64,000 nucleotides of DNA from Reticulitermes lucifugus (GCA_026260175.1 JAKCWW010000809.1:1-64000); one strand, 5' to 3'. Counted from the first letter of the stretch, positions 33,801-46,731 are shown. Notes: generated from the letters alone by a model not told the origin. A program made the numbers and translations.

Positions 33801-35475
33801 AATTTACTGGTACACTGTGAAAACACAGAAAGCCGTAATGATTTAAAACTACTTAACAAAACTTGAGGAAACACTCCAAGAGCCTATTTTGCAGTCAGAC
33901 ACGGCGTAACATGCCAGAAGACACGCATCACTTCTCCCAGTTCAATGTCAACGGGCCTTTCCTTCATCATCAGAACCCTTAAAATTGATTTTCTGTAGTA
34001 TTACTGCGCTAAGTTACGTAAGGATTTTACAGTAGCCGAATCTTCGGATATGCGACATTCTTTCGGTACTGGCATTTTACTTAAGACATTACTCTCATTT
34101 TATCATTTGTGCAGATGTAATAAAGTCAGTTTTGAAATAATTTGACAGCTGAAATACACACATGCAGGTAGAAAGTACTTCTGGACTTTCCAAAATATTC
34201 CAGTTTATATCGTGGGGGTTTCAATGTGAAAGAGGAACTTCAAGTGTTGTTATAACATGCATACCATTCTGCGGTGCAGCCCGTTTTGTGGTGTTGTAAA
34301 TTTTAGCTGCGCCTGGAACTTGGAAGTTTGATGGTTTCAACTGAGTTTTGGTAGTGGAAGGAAAGGAGGTGAATAAAAGGTATAAAACGCGAGGAAGCAG
34401 TAGTGGGTTTCTAATGCGGCTACAGAAAGTGAAAGGGCGCTGAACCTAGTTTTACCTATGGCGGATCTCGTTGTAACACTGGGAACAGTAAGTTTGTGCC
34501 CTCATTCAGAGTTCGGAATGCATACCGACCACTGGAGGAGAAGACAGACGGTCTGATGTGGACCTATAGCACTCGGACCAAGCTACTGCAATCCTCCATA
34601 ACAGTGCAACTCTTACACTTGACGGAAATGGAATGGTAATTTATGAAGGGATCGGAAGAATCTTGAACATGGTTAGTTGAAAAATTGTATATGATCAAAC
34701 TGCTGAAACACTGAGCTTTAATGTGGCGTGATAAAGCCTCGTTTAAAGAAATTTTCCGAAAAATATTACAGTGGAAAATTCAGTAGCTACTTATCATTCC
34801 AGATGCTTTCCTTTCAATTTTGCCGACTTAAGTAGTTACAGTCTTCGAATTATTTTGACACCATATGGGATCGTAAGTTGAAACCGACTTCGGAGGACAT
34901 ATTTCCTCATTGTGCAGAGGTGACTAAAGTAGATTCAAGTCACTTTGTAACATAAGTTTTTTACTAATCTCTGGAAAGAAGTAAATGTTTCGAAATTACA
35001 TACCTAAAAGGAATTAAAATATGCATTCAGATTTGTAAATGTGCACTGTGTTACTTTGAAAATGAATTTCTAAAAGTAGTGGCGTCTTGTAGCCATGTAC
35101 CCTATAATTCTTACAGAAAAGAATATTATTCCACGCCAACAGAAATTTAGAAAAAGCAAAGATGTATTTTACGACATACTATCCAGTAAGAGAAGGCGAA
35201 ATATTGAGACAGAAAGTGCTCGAATTGGATCGGAGCGCACAGGAACCGTGTCCCGGTTGATACGAAAAATTTAAAAGCGTTCCGATTAATACAACCGCAC
35301 TAATTTAAGGATTTACGAAAGACTTTACCTTATCTTTCCGGTTGTTAAAATTCTCCAATTCGGGCACACGACAAAGGCTGAGATTCCGATTGGACTCTGT
35401 GGTTGCTGTACGTAGCTTGTACAATAAAAATGCAGCAAATGCTTGAACGCCGTAAGCAGTTTTTCGGCGAGAAAT
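30818..35475. other. Long unassigned stretch
   Basis: In more than 4.6 kb I recognise no gene, exon or known repeat. Open frames up to 81 codons (for example 33286-33531, - strand) lack motifs. Confidence 0.4.
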
Positions 35476-35514
35476 GGGAGGAGGAGGAGGAGGAGGAGGA
35501 GGAGGAGGAGGAGG
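35476..35514. repeat. (GGA)n microsatellite
   Basis: An uninterrupted trinucleotide run of about twelve units. Confidence 0.97.
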
Positions 35515-36474
35515 CGTTTGAACAGGTTGTGTAATTACTGATCCTTACTTACACTACTTAACGACAATATTTTCAACTGTCTAACGGCATGATAAGACGG
35601 TCTCAAAGAATCTGGAATGAGGCAGTCAAGGGTCATTTGCAAATTACTATACCGGCATTCACTAGGAAAGGACTGAATAAAACAACAAAAATCAGATTAC
35701 CGTGTAAGTCGTCTGAAATTTGGGAACAACGTACAAGCAGCCGTGGACTGTCAACCTAATGACCCAGCATTTTCTGAAGAAACGGAGTAAAATCGCTTGA
35801 AATGTCCAGACCGATATCGGCACCCTTGTCCTACCGAATACGATCCAGTTGGCCACTACATCGCGACATCTGGTGAGTAAATTGAGCGCCCACTGCAGTT
35901 GCTCCTAGAACACTGAACAGCCATACACAGAGAGGATAACCGTGTTCGTGCATTTCTGGTCAATTAGTCACTCTGCGTATGGAGCACGCATTTCCCTTAC
36001 AGGAATCCTCCATGGCTGGGGATAGGTACAGTTAATGGGAGCAATTGAGGTTGGGATGAATGGTTGAGGTCGGCCCGCATTCCAACTCTGACTCTACTGA
36101 TGGGTGGGTGTTAGTCGCAAGGAATGTAGCGTAGTCGTCTGACGAGATGCCGCCCAGCTGGCCTTGAGTCCAGAGCGGGCGGCGTTGCTGTGGCATTAAC
36201 AATAAGACAACCTCTGCACAGAGGAAAACAAAGACAGTCCGAACATTTCAACACTGAACGTCCGAATTCTTCAGACCAGTGATGTCACATTTTCATGCAG
36301 TACGCACACACAACGTAAAGACAGTGCAGTTAGATAGTCAAAATTGTGCTGCAGTGGTTACAGCATTACTTCCCACGCTCTTTATGTCCAGGTCTGACTT
36401 GAAAGTTATATTAAAGCCATACATTTAGGATGTTTGAGAAGTGATTGAGAATATATTTAGACCTGCAGAAAAAA
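35515..36474. other. Unassigned intergenic DNA
   Basis: Nothing recognisable was seen. Confidence 0.35.
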
Positions 36475-36720
36475 AAACAGGAAGAAACGGTAGGATGGGA
36501 AAAACTGAATATAGAGGCGATTCGTAATTTGTACACGTTACCAGGACGATCAGTTGGAGAATGAGATGGTCTGGGCATGTAGCATGGCTGAATAAGTTTG
36601 AAATTCATACATAATTTTAGACGGTAACCTGAAGGGAACGCAGCACATAGATGATGCAAGTACAGACTGGAGGATAACAACAGAATGCACCTTAGAGAAC
36701 TACAGTGTGCGGGCGCTGCA
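36475..36720 (+). mobile_element. Non-LTR retrotransposon RT C-terminal fragment, decayed
   Basis: The frame RMRWSGHVAWLNK at about 36563-36600 matches the conserved RMRWAGHVARM segment near the C-terminus of insect non-LTR reverse transcriptases. A diverged ..EGT.H..DDAS..WEDN remnant follows. Stops interrupt every frame. Confidence 0.6.
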
Positions 36721-36949
36721 CTCACTCTGTTCACGATAGAATATATTTAAACCTTTGTATGTTAGGGATTTAAAAGCTGTGTGTCATCTAGACCTTAAAC
36801 GCAATTGATTAGAGTAACATTCTTTTACGGTCTTCACCCTCTCAAAGTATCCACTTCCATTAAAATAAATTAAATACTCTGATTTCTTAAACAAAAAACA
36901 GCATCAATTTCATGTCGTGCTCAGAATGATTACCTAAATGGAAGACATC

Positions 36950-37015
36950 ATTCGAAGATGTGTACATACATGTGACGATAATATTAAAATGGATATTAGA
37001 GAAACCGAGTATTCA
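36950..37015 (+). mobile_element. Short non-LTR retrotransposon scrap
   Basis: DDNIKMDIRETE at about 36972-37008 resembles the WEDNIKMDL.E segment seen in the longer copies. It is too short to be certain. Confidence 0.3.
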
Positions 37016-37784
37016 AGGGACTTAAGATATCGACAAATAGTGGCACCTGTAAGAAGTAATAAATCTTCAGATTACACAAACGGAGGGGAAAGGCTGTTTA
37101 ATCGATATAAAGCACAATGGTTATTACAAACGCACATTCTGCATCAACATTCGAAAGTCTGCACTTTGCCAACAGAGTGTGTTTATGGATTTCATATGAT
37201 TCTGAGAAGAAATGGTAATTATTACCGTTAGCCGAACTAACCAGTTTGACTTCGTAACGGAGAATTAGCGTGTGGGACAGGAACTGAATTTTTATTGTTC
37301 AGATAAACCTCGTGCTTCAGATAGTTCATGTACACCACGCTAAAAAGAACTGGTTCGATGTCTGCTCGAAACTTTGAAAGCTGTTACCTATGCAATCAGG
37401 TTTTCTTTCATAAAGGCAACAACAGCTGTTCATTCCTTAGACGAGAGTAGGGCTCAGCTACAAACTGTCACATGCCGAGCGGGCAGCATCAGTTGCAATT
37501 AGCAGTCACGCAGAAGTAGGCCCACCGGATTTGAGAAAACTTTTTAACAGGGAGCTTCATATTTTTCTATCGTTTCTGTTGATCAGAATCATACAGATGA
37601 GATTTTCGTGGCCTGTTGCAGCCTTTAGGAGTGAAGAGAAATACACATATAATTCAGTCCGAAAACATGAAGGAAACGACCGACTTCTGAGATACAGAAA
37701 TAGAAGGAAGGGAAATATTAAATTGACTTTTGACATTGGGAATTATCTGGTTCAGAACAGCGTCTAGTGATAAGTTCTAGTAAA
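37016..37784. other. Unassigned intergenic DNA
   Basis: Nothing recognisable was seen. Confidence 0.35.
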
Positions 37785-37875
37785 CATGAGTTCCATAAAG
37801 TGCGGGCAATTTGACTAACTCAGCGACTACTAGCGTCTCGAAAAGGACTCTGCTCCTGGTGATAGCTAATCAGTT
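37785..37875 (+). mobile_element. Non-LTR retrotransposon 3' fragment, decayed
   Basis: GAGTTCCATAAAGTGCGGGCAATTTGACTAACTC and AAAAGGACTCTGCTCCTGG match the shared 3' end with several indels. Confidence 0.6.
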
Positions 37876-38664
37876 ACGACAGTGAACACAGTCAAGATCG
37901 CACTGCGCCAGAATGCTGCTGTACATGCAGAGAATATTCTGAGACATCCCATTTTAGAAGGAAGGAAGTAATGTATTTCCTTACATATCCATAAAAGTCA
38001 TTTACTGAAAATTATAGCTGTACTTCTAATTAACATTTAAAACCTTAAAAAAAAAGAATATATTACACAGAGCAAGTTTTACGGTGGAACGTTAAGAAAG
38101 AAGTAGTAGATAGGCTTACCGTACGCATAAAAGCATTCTTTGACTAATAAGAAGTTATCTGCCTCGCCGTAAGGAGAATAGGCAATTCTACAGTGGCTCT
38201 TTTCCGTGCGCAGATCCCACTTGGCTTCTAAGCTGTAATTGGAAACACGGCACTAACTGCAGGAGCTGCAAGAGGCTATCTCACCCCCTTAAGGAATTAG
38301 CAAATCGCATGAGAGCAGCACAACTTTTCACGCTACTACGTACATCATCCCCGTAACGTACAACTGTAAAATATTTATCTGCAACCTTGATCTTGTATTT
38401 AGTTTTGTACAGCTTTTTCGAAACCTCGATGCTGTTCATAAGTCATTGTTTCATGATTCTCTTGTAAATAAGATCTGCCTTCAATTTTCATGTCCTGTTA
38501 TAAGTCTATTACAGTCCCCACAGCACCGACATCAAATACTTTGGTACCAACGTTACTCCATTTTATTTCTTTCCTTCCGTGACTAACTCCACGGAAGACG
38601 GTTTTCTTTTAGAAATTTACGGTTGCTCGTATGATCAAAAAACTAAATCAATAATATAACCAGC
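37876..38664. other. Unassigned intergenic DNA
   Basis: Nothing recognisable was seen. Confidence 0.35.
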
Positions 38665-38850
38665 ACGGAAAATAACGTCCGGTGTTCGATTACCATCACG
38701 GCAGGAATTTATATTTTCGCTGTGAGGTACACACAGCCTCATATCTAACTGGTGCCCTAAGCTCTTTATCTAGAAGTACGGCAGCCAAAAGTCTCACTTC
38801 ACCTTGTGCCGAGTCCAGAATGCATGCAATTTTATCCCCACGCCCCTACA
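38665..38850 (+). repeat. tRNA-derived SINE, family A, decayed
   Basis: A B-box relic (CCGGTGTTCGATTACC) followed by blocks resembling the family body with many indels. It is recognisable mainly by order. Confidence 0.4.
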
Positions 38851-38884
38851 AAATTTCATGACGAGAAACATCGACACTGAAACT

Positions 38885-39165
38885 ACTTTATCTTTTATTT
38901 ATTGTTTATTTAACGACGCTCTCAGTAACTGACAATGTAGAGCGTTAAAAGGTTGGATAACTAGTGAATGATGAATTGGAAGGGATGTGGAAGGAAGTCG
39001 TAATGTCCTAATTTCAAGTCATATATAGACACTTTTATGTAGGGGCCAAAGAAAATCCCTGAAAACCTTACTCAGTATACGTGGTAACTGGGTTAAGATT
39101 TGAACCCACGATCTGCCGAATGCGAAGGGCGACAGTAGTATCTTTACCGTTATCAACACCCCTGT
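38885..39165 (-). repeat. SINE-like repeat with antisense B box
   Basis: It begins TTTATTGTTTATTTAACGAC and ends with GGGTTAAGATTTGAACCCAC, an antisense B box, followed by GCGAAGGGCGACAGTAG. The overall layout fits a tRNA-derived SINE of another family, with its head on the right. Confidence 0.5.
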
Positions 39166-41735
39166 TTAAAAAATATTGCCTCTAATATGCATAATATGCT
39201 ATGAATTAATAATAATCAGGAAGATAACAACATAGACCATTGTCAATTATTCTGATGGAACATAAGAAGTCAGCAAAGCAGTGTACTTAATACAGCCGAG
39301 GCCAGAATGAAACACTCAAGGTATCACATATGAAATAGTCCCAATACTGCCAATCAGCTAATACAGAACTGAAACGAGCTTACAGAGTAAATTCAATTGT
39401 CTACAACATAACATGTGTTTCGCTTTTTTGTAAAGTGAATGCTGAAAAAATCGTCTACACAACTACATCGGAAGAATATGTGGGCCGAGACAGGCCTACA
39501 TGTAGCCACGCGCATCCCTTTAGGCGCATTCGTGAATGAAAGCTTTACAATAGGCCCAAATACAAGTAAGAGCACTGCTCAGAAACGCCTAACTGTTATA
39601 ATATTCTTTCCACCTCTACGCTGAACCATATCCACATCTTCATTTCAGTTGATTTTAGAAACATGCACGAAGATACGTCATAATCATGTCATCGAGAAAG
39701 ACTAACGAATCATCTAATGCATACCCCTGCAACTACAGTAACAGGCCAGAAGACTGGGATCTTATTTGAGATTCGAGGCCTCTGTCCGGGATTATTTCGA
39801 GCTTGGATAATGCATCCTTTCATCAATTAATATTGTTAATTAATTAAAGGTATTCATAGGCTGAGTCCTTTTTGACACTAACAGTAATTCGGCTAATCAA
39901 GCAATTCGCCAATTCAAATGGAGCCCACATTTCATTACTGCGTATACAACAGCCCGCCAATGGATACTGAACAATTGGAATACAGTCCACGCCATCAGGC
40001 ACCACTTCTTTAAAATAAGTTTCAATTTCAATATCATCCTTCCATCTGCGTCTAGATCTTTCAAGCAGTCTCCTACCACCAAGGCATCCGAATTATTTTG
40101 CCAATATTCTTACATGTTCCATGTCGTGCCAATTACACGCTCCTTGATTTGATTTCTGTATCAGTCTGAACCTATATGAATGCAATTATGGTCAGTTCAA
40201 GTACAGTCAGCATACTGACATGAGGACGGCTGTCGGCATCCAGCGAAGTGAGAGATCTGCGAGGTTTGTTTCCGTGTTTATACTGCAAGACGTGTGGCGG
40301 TTTTGGACAAGTTCTAAACTTTACAGACTTCCCTACTTATATTATCCCCCACCCCTCAGTTCCGCCGCCAACATTTATGCGCGAATCCAAACAACTTAAC
40401 TGAAGTGTCCACCGTATAGTGTAAGGCTTCCTTTACTTGTTTATGGCGTGGCACACCGTTCTGACGATGTCTGAAAGAAAGAATAAGTAGCGCCTATACT
40501 GAAAAACAAAACGTGTGACAGCATGTTAAAGAGTGTGCTGATTTTGTATTGGGAATAGCAGTCTCCGTTACTGACACGTATTTGATAACTTACAATTTTA
40601 TAATTCTACAGAGTCTGCAAGAAACAGATGACAGTACAAATAACTGAAATAAAACACTCAAATTATTACATGCTTTCTTCCGACAACTCATGTAGGCCTA
40701 GGACACATCTCTAATTTCCAACCATGACACTATATGCCAGATACATTGCTTACTAACGATTAAAGGCGGATATAGGCCTGAAGGTAAATACAAGCAATTA
40801 AAATCTGTGTAAGATGCTCTTTATACACGAAACATCAGATAAATAATTTGGCCATTTCAAATTCAGCTTCGGATTCTTACAAAGACGCGAATGATCTGAT
40901 CTGATCGGAATTAAACTGCACTACATGGCACCGTTTTAAATATGTCCTTTGCAAACAGGAAGATCGCCGCTCTGTATGGCATAGTTGAATTTTTCAGCTC
41001 CACTGTTGTATTCTGCAGTGTAGTTTACCTTTCTTTCATTTATATCACACACTCACAAATACACAAAAGGACCCTCCGTTTCACACAAAATCATTAAAAA
41101 AACCTACTTAGGCTGTCGAAGCTCACTTCAGTAAGCGAGGGAAATTGCTTGCCTGCCTTCTCCTTCCTTGGCTGCAGCTTTTCAACTCAAAAGTCGTACA
41201 TCTCCCCCCCCCCCTCAAAAAAAAAAAGGCCGATGGTGTGAAAGCTGTCGAGTTTCTGAAGTTGCACAAAGGGAAATAGCCAACACACACTACTAATGAA
41301 TTCCTCGAAATAAAGTCTCAAGCTGGTGACAGGTCTTCTGGTTCATTCACGAAACCTCTGGCATTTGTTAAGAAGCCAGGTGGCATCGAAAGAAAAATAA
41401 TATCTTCCCACAGTGGGGCTGCCATTGTAAATAAATACATTTTTCACACAAGTCGTAGCACAATTTGCCAACAGAAAGAGAGCCCAAGTTAGAAGGAAAA
41501 ATGAGACCATACAAAGACTTATCCTGCTGTGTAATATACGAGTATTTGCTGATTTTCGGATGAACAAACCTGGTGGTTTGCAGCAAGTCATAACATAGAC
41601 AGAAATTCATCAACAGAATGACAGTCTTTACTGGTATTACATGCGTAGTTTTAGAACCGTGATTAATTAAAAATACTTCTCTTTAGAAGAATGACAAATG
41701 CGGAACAACTTAACAAGGTCATATGGCTATAACAT
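39166..41735. other. Long unassigned stretch
   Basis: No gene or named repeat. A C run and an A run at about 41205-41228 are simple sequence. Confidence 0.35.
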
Positions 41736-41960
41736 TCATTCATTCATTCATTCATTCTGCAGTCTGTCTTACGACAGGTCCGTAGCCTCTTCCAAAGCGA
41801 GTTCTCCATAGTGTGCGATCTAGTGCTTCCTCCTTCAATTTCCACTATATTCTCTTTTCCTTAAGGTCATCCAGTAGCTGCTTACGCCATCGTCCTCCTC
41901 TTCCCGTCATTTACATCCTACCCTCTAACTTTCCTTCAATCACGTGTGTTAGAAGGCTAT
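41736..41960 (-). repeat. Dispersed repeat tail with (CATT)n
   Basis: A (CATT)n run is followed by CTGCAGTCTGTCTTACGACA and a CTTCC-rich segment. The layout (simple-repeat tail next to unique body) suggests an antisense retrotransposon end, but no coding remnant is clear. Confidence 0.35.
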
Positions 41961-42404
41961 AACACCAGGCAAAAAATAGCCAGTAACATCAGAAACAAAA
42001 CACTTTGAAACTGAGTATGGAAACTGGCAAAGCACTTCCCGTACTTACAACCTTGCTTCCTAGCCTTTACACTTACAAGAGTCCTTCCAGGTGAGAAGAT
42101 GTGGGGAGCAGCTTACCTGCAAACAAAGAAACAAATGCAATTAGGTGAAGAGCATACTCTTAAAAATAACGAATGCAGTAACATAGATTTAATTTGGAAT
42201 AAACTCCAGTACGCGAAGTATTAATACGTTGTATTACATACAGACAGTAGGAAATACAAAACAAAGGGAGGCACCAATTGTTACATTCAACTTTTAACTC
42301 CGGGGGGTTACACTGTGCAGTTCCTGGATTTCTCTATTAAGAAAGAAGGTAAATAAACAGAAAACAAAGAACATGAAACTGGATTTTGTATTACTGATAA
42401 CCTT

Positions 42405-42700
42405 GCTACTACAGGATTTTGGTGGGGAGACCTGAAGGAAAGAGACCACTTGGAAGAACCAGGCGTAGATGGGAAGATAATAATAAAATGGATCTTGAAG
42501 AAGTGGGATGGGAGGGCGTGGACTGGATCGATATTGCTCAGGATAAGGGACAGGTGGCGCGCTCTTGTTAATGCGGTAATGAACCTTCGGGTTCCAGAAA
42601 AAGCGGGAATTTCGTGACTAGCTGAGGACCTGTTAGCTTCTCAAGAAGGACTCTAGTCCATGCAGTTAGTTAGCTAGTTAGTTAGTTAGTTAGATAACCT
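42405..42700 (+). mobile_element. Non-LTR retrotransposon 3' fragment with (GTTA)n tail
   Basis: This is the longest sense copy. Frames recover [10 protein letters not shown] and GRRRWEDN-like residues, [16 protein letters not shown], then the shared untranslated end and a run of GTTA units. Indels break the frame (for example AAGGGACAGG for the usual AGGGACAGG). Confidence 0.85.
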
Positions 42701-43639
42701 TGCTACCGATATGTTATTAAAGTAACAGAAGAGGAGGTAGGAAACAACGAAAGAATGATCCACGTTAAGAATGGAATATTTGAAATTACAGCAAATCTAA
42801 AAACTGCCACTCCAATAAACTTAATCAGTTCACACCAACAGAACTAAAGCGTAAACGAGTAATATCTTATCTAGATCCAAACTTATCTCAGATGCATTAA
42901 ACTTACTCTGACACAGACAAACTAAAGTACAGAACGAGTAGTTTCATGGGTACCTACAAAGCTTTTACTGTGACGGTATTTGTCTGTAGAACCTGCGCGG
43001 AATATAGGTCATGCAGAATAAATTATTTTCATCGCTTAACGAAAGTAAATTGATTCAATACTATTCTCCCTATAATATTAGTTCCGTATATTTCTTCATT
43101 AATTTTTAATAGCAACTATTGTAAGTAAGTTTTCGTTGCTTAATGCTGAAGATTTATGAGCCAACAGTGAAGTTGTGACAGAAATTTGTCAATCAACAGT
43201 AAAACATTATTATGCGTTTCATGATATTGTTTTTAAGACTGTCTTGTTTAAACTGACATCTTTCGTTCAACTGTATTCGCACATATATTATATATTCTAT
43301 CTTCTCTTCAAACAAGACAGACAATGTACGTATAATGTAATAGTGAGGCGCGTTATCGTAAATTGTTGCCGTGGAAAAGCAATATTACATACTCTGAGTG
43401 TGTGTTTGTAGCCTTAGTTATCCAGCATGCAAAGCGCATGCGCCATATTACATTCTCATCTGTGGCCTGTCCGGCTCTACCGCATTTTGCCACATTATCT
43501 CACAAACGGCAACATTTCGGAAAAACATTATTGAGCTTAAAATGTGTGTTTTCATTTTCTCTACAAAAATTGTCTCAAACATTTCTCATTTTCATTCAGA
43601 GAGATATTATCATAAATGTACATAGGCCTTCATGCAAAG
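42701..43639. other. Unassigned intergenic DNA
   Basis: Nothing recognisable was seen. Confidence 0.35.
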
Positions 43640-43835
43640 TATCCGTTGTTCTTGTCGGATTTTAATGAAACTTTAATTTTCTCGACAGATTTTCGAAAAA
43701 TAGTCAAATATCAAATTCTACGAAAATCCGTCCAGTGGGAGCCGAGTCGTTCCATGCGGACATACAGACGGACAGATATGACGAAGCAAAGAGTCGCTTC
43801 TTCGCAATTTTGCGAACGCGCCTTAAAAGAGATTC
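43640..43835 (-). repeat. Dispersed repeat X, copy 2
   Basis: Antisense order of the blocks in 2671-2860: TCAAATTCTACGAAAATCCG, CCAGTGGGAGCCGAG, ACATACAGACGGACAGAT and GCGAACGCGCCTTAAAA. Confidence 0.65.
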
Positions 43836-44069
43836 ACATTCCAAGGACCACAGAAAACCAATAACAGCTGACTTTTAGTAAATACAATCGTCAAAGCAAG
43901 TTCCATTTCTATTATATTCTGGACATAATTCAACTTAAAAGGATTACAACTCGACGCTGCGTAATATCCCAAAAGAGCGCACATCTCAACGTCATGGCGG
44001 AAGCCTGAAATCACGGATAATTCGACTAAGCCTACTCATCATCAGCAAGCACTATTTACTCATGCAATA

Positions 44070-44345
44070 AAATTGCTACCGTTACAGACTACTCGGTATG
44101 GGCTCGACGGTCCGGGGATCGCATTTCAGTAGGGGCGAGATTTTCTGCACCCGTCCAGACCGGCCCTGGGGCCCACCTAGCCACCTATACAATGGGTACC
44201 GGGTCATTCCCGGGGGTAAAGCGGCCGGGGCGTGGCGTTAACCACCCACCCTCACTAACACCGAGGTTTAAGAAAGATTAAAGCTATAACTTTAGCACCC
44301 CTCTGTGCCTTCATGGCAGGTTATAGAGTGAACTTTACTTTTGCC
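44070..44345 (+). repeat. tRNA-derived SINE, family A
   Basis: GACGGTCCGGGGATCGCATT starts the B box. Body blocks GACCGGCCCTGGGGCCCACC, GGGTACCGGGTCATTCCCGG and GCGGCCGGGGCGTGGCGTTA are well preserved. It ends GAACTTTACTTTTGCCG. Confidence 0.85.
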
Positions 44346-45324
44346 GTTACAGCTCTTAGTTCTGAGTCTCCATGACTCACTGCTCCTTTATCAGTGTAAG
44401 ATGTGTGTACCTGGAAGAGTTCAAACTTGGGGTGTTACTATTGTCTTTGAAAAAACTGTCACGTACTTGTAAAAATATGAGCCACATTTCCTTCCGGTGG
44501 AAACAAAGGAATGAACCTTATCTATTTATGATGTACACCTCACCCGAAGCAACTAGACATATACATGAGTCACACACAACAAGATAGCAGGTAGGCGGCT
44601 AGGTGGTTAGCCTTTCTGGGCAGACCGCACCGCCTTTGTTTGAAGCACAGAAGCACAGACCGGAAGTTGGCTTCTTAGTGGGGGTTTTGACTGACTTGTT
44701 GAACTCGATCATAAAAGATCCGCCCATCTTTGTTATAGATTTGTACTTCTGTAAAGCATGTGACAATGAATCCCTTCTGCGTGAATTAGGGTGACGTGAA
44801 AATATAAGGCATTCAGTGCTTATAACGATCCTGTCTCAGGATAATGGCTTAACCCCAAAGACAAACAGCACCATGAGAGTAACGAGTACTACGAGTTAGC
44901 CAAGATGTTCAGAAGTTTCAGGAAACGCAATTTATTCCCAGTCCACATAAACGCGGACTAAAACCTTATACCATCTTGGTCTGTGAACCCTGCTCAAGAA
45001 GTCACAAGCTTTTCTGGGGTAAGAATTCAGTATACACCTACAACAAAAGAAGTCAACTCTCATCTAACTGTATCGTGAAGAAAAGATGCAATCAACACCA
45101 ATTAACGCTACAAGGACTGTCCCACCCTCCCAACACACACACACACATATAAATAAATAAATAAATATACATATACACGTATACACATACATATCTTTAT
45201 CAATGACATTAAACAGAATTGTATTAACATTCAGGTACAACTGCTTTTACCTCAAACAAATAGACCGATGTATTCAATATATTTAGCCTTTACAAGCAAC
45301 GTTCTACCAGACGTTACGCTCTCA
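44346..45324. other. Unassigned, with (CA)n and ATA-rich simple sequence
   Basis: A CACACA/ATAAATA run lies at 45130-45190. A GGTGGTTAGCC...TTTGAAGC piece near 44602-44645 may be a tRNA-like SINE relic. No gene was seen. Confidence 0.35.
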
Positions 45325-45520
45325 AGGCGGTGTTTGGGATATGACGCCGTGTCAACTGGTAAATAGTTGCCGACGATTCCAAGGAGCTTGCTGTCTTCGT
45401 CTTCGGGTGGTCCAAGAAGAGTTACTGAACTAATTTGACGACGGATTAGACCACTCCGAAGACGGAAGCAGCAAGCTCCTCCGAAATGTATCAAATCAGC
45501 AACCGACAAGGGGTCATAAT
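45325..45520. repeat. Foldback repeat subtype 1
   Basis: The left arm has GGGATATGACGCCGTGTCAA, GTTGCCGACGATTCC and AAGGAGCTTGCTGTCTTCG. The right arm has CGAAGACGGAAGCAGCAAGC, TCCTCCGAAATGT and CAGCAACCGACAAGGGGTCA. Pairing covers about 80 bp per side. Confidence 0.75.
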
Positions 45521-45572
45521 CCACAAGACTGGAATATTCAAATGGCGTTCAAAGGAGTATATTCACATTATA

Positions 45573-45722
45573 ACAGGCCCAGAAGGCCCACAGGAGGAGT
45601 AGATGTATAGCACTATTTTTTCTTTAACCTCGGATTTAGAAGAGGGGGGGGGGTCAACGCCACGCCCTGGCCCCTTTACCCCCGGCAAAGAGACCCGGTA
45701 CTTATTATATGGGGCAGGGTGT
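45573..45722 (-). repeat. tRNA-derived SINE, family A, head lost
   Basis: Antisense tail and body to GGGGCAGGGTG; the head half is missing, apparently truncated. A GGGGGGGGG run interrupts the body. Confidence 0.8.
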
Positions 45723-46004
45723 ACAGACAGAAAACAAGACCACAAAGATTCATCCCCTACAATGCCAGGCAGAGCAGGCGCCTGAACCTGCGTCAAATTA
45801 AGGAAGTGAATCCGGACCAGATCCCGTGGTGGGCTTCAGTAAAGACTGTAATGAACAAAGGGTTCCAGGCGTATGTAGGCCCTGAAGGAAAAAAACAAAA
45901 TATAAACCAGCCGCCCACCAAATATTAAGGAATGAAACTTGTTTTGTATCCGTGTCTGGGTAAAACTTACCCATTCACCCGCAGACAAGAACATATCAGA
46001 GTCA

Positions 46005-46365
46005 TAACAGGGTGCTGAGGAGGGTATTTGGAAACAGGAGGAAGTAGCAGGCGGATATGGAGCATCTCATAATAGTAAGGTTTAGATAGGCGGGAAGTGT
46101 AGCACGCATCGGACAGATGACAACTACTTCAAAATTTCAGTAGGAAAACGCGAGGAAAATAAACCGCAAGAGATACCTAAAGGTACAATGGAAGATAATA
46201 TTAAAATGGATGTGAAATAAAATATAAGGTGTGAAGATGACTAGCCTCATCTCTCTCAGGACAGGAACCACTGGCAGTCTTCTGAACACTGTTTCATAAC
46301 GGCGGTGAATGTCCTGACAAGCTGCGCGACTAAAAGCTTATCGCAAAGAACTTTTCGCCTTGGAG
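46005..46365 (+). mobile_element. Non-LTR retrotransposon RT C-terminal fragment, decayed
   Basis: GGTATTTGGAAACAGGAGGAAG and GAGCATCTCATAATAGTAAG correspond to the FG.K.DE...L.N..L segment of the reverse transcriptase. AATGGAAGATAATATTAAAATGG then matches WEDNIKM, followed by CTCAGGACAGG and a diverged 3' end. Confidence 0.6.
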
Positions 46366-46731
46366 TCGGTTCGAATTGCAACGTTCTACAGGGCCTAATC
46401 CGTGAAGATGAAGAAGAGGATAAACAATTAAGGTCGTCACCTCTCTTGAACACCCATTCTCAAATAACTCTTCATCACACTACCGCACCAACAGCAGCTA
46501 GTATTTCATAAAAATCACTTCCAGGTATATTCTCCCTCCCAATCTGGATCTTTCAAGTGACATTTGCTAAGATTTTAATCAATCTATGCGTTCCTCCTTA
46601 ATAGCAGTTGAGTCAACGCTTCACGTGCCTTTTTGTTTTCCCCAAGTGGATCTTTCTTACGGCACTCGTATATCTATCAAAGAAGGGAAAATAATTTATG
46701 TATCTTGAACTAACGTTTTAAGTAGTAAATG
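46366..46731. other. Unassigned intergenic DNA
   Basis: Nothing recognisable was seen. Confidence 0.3.

Noticed and set aside
36938-37231. 97-codon frame on the + strand
   Set aside because: Its only familiar part, DDNIKMDI, matches the retrotransposon scraps; the rest has no motif.
45719-45928. 69-codon frame next to a truncated SINE
   Set aside because: Readable residues such as IKEVNPDQIPWWASVK look protein-like, but no family was recognised and no splice sites fit.
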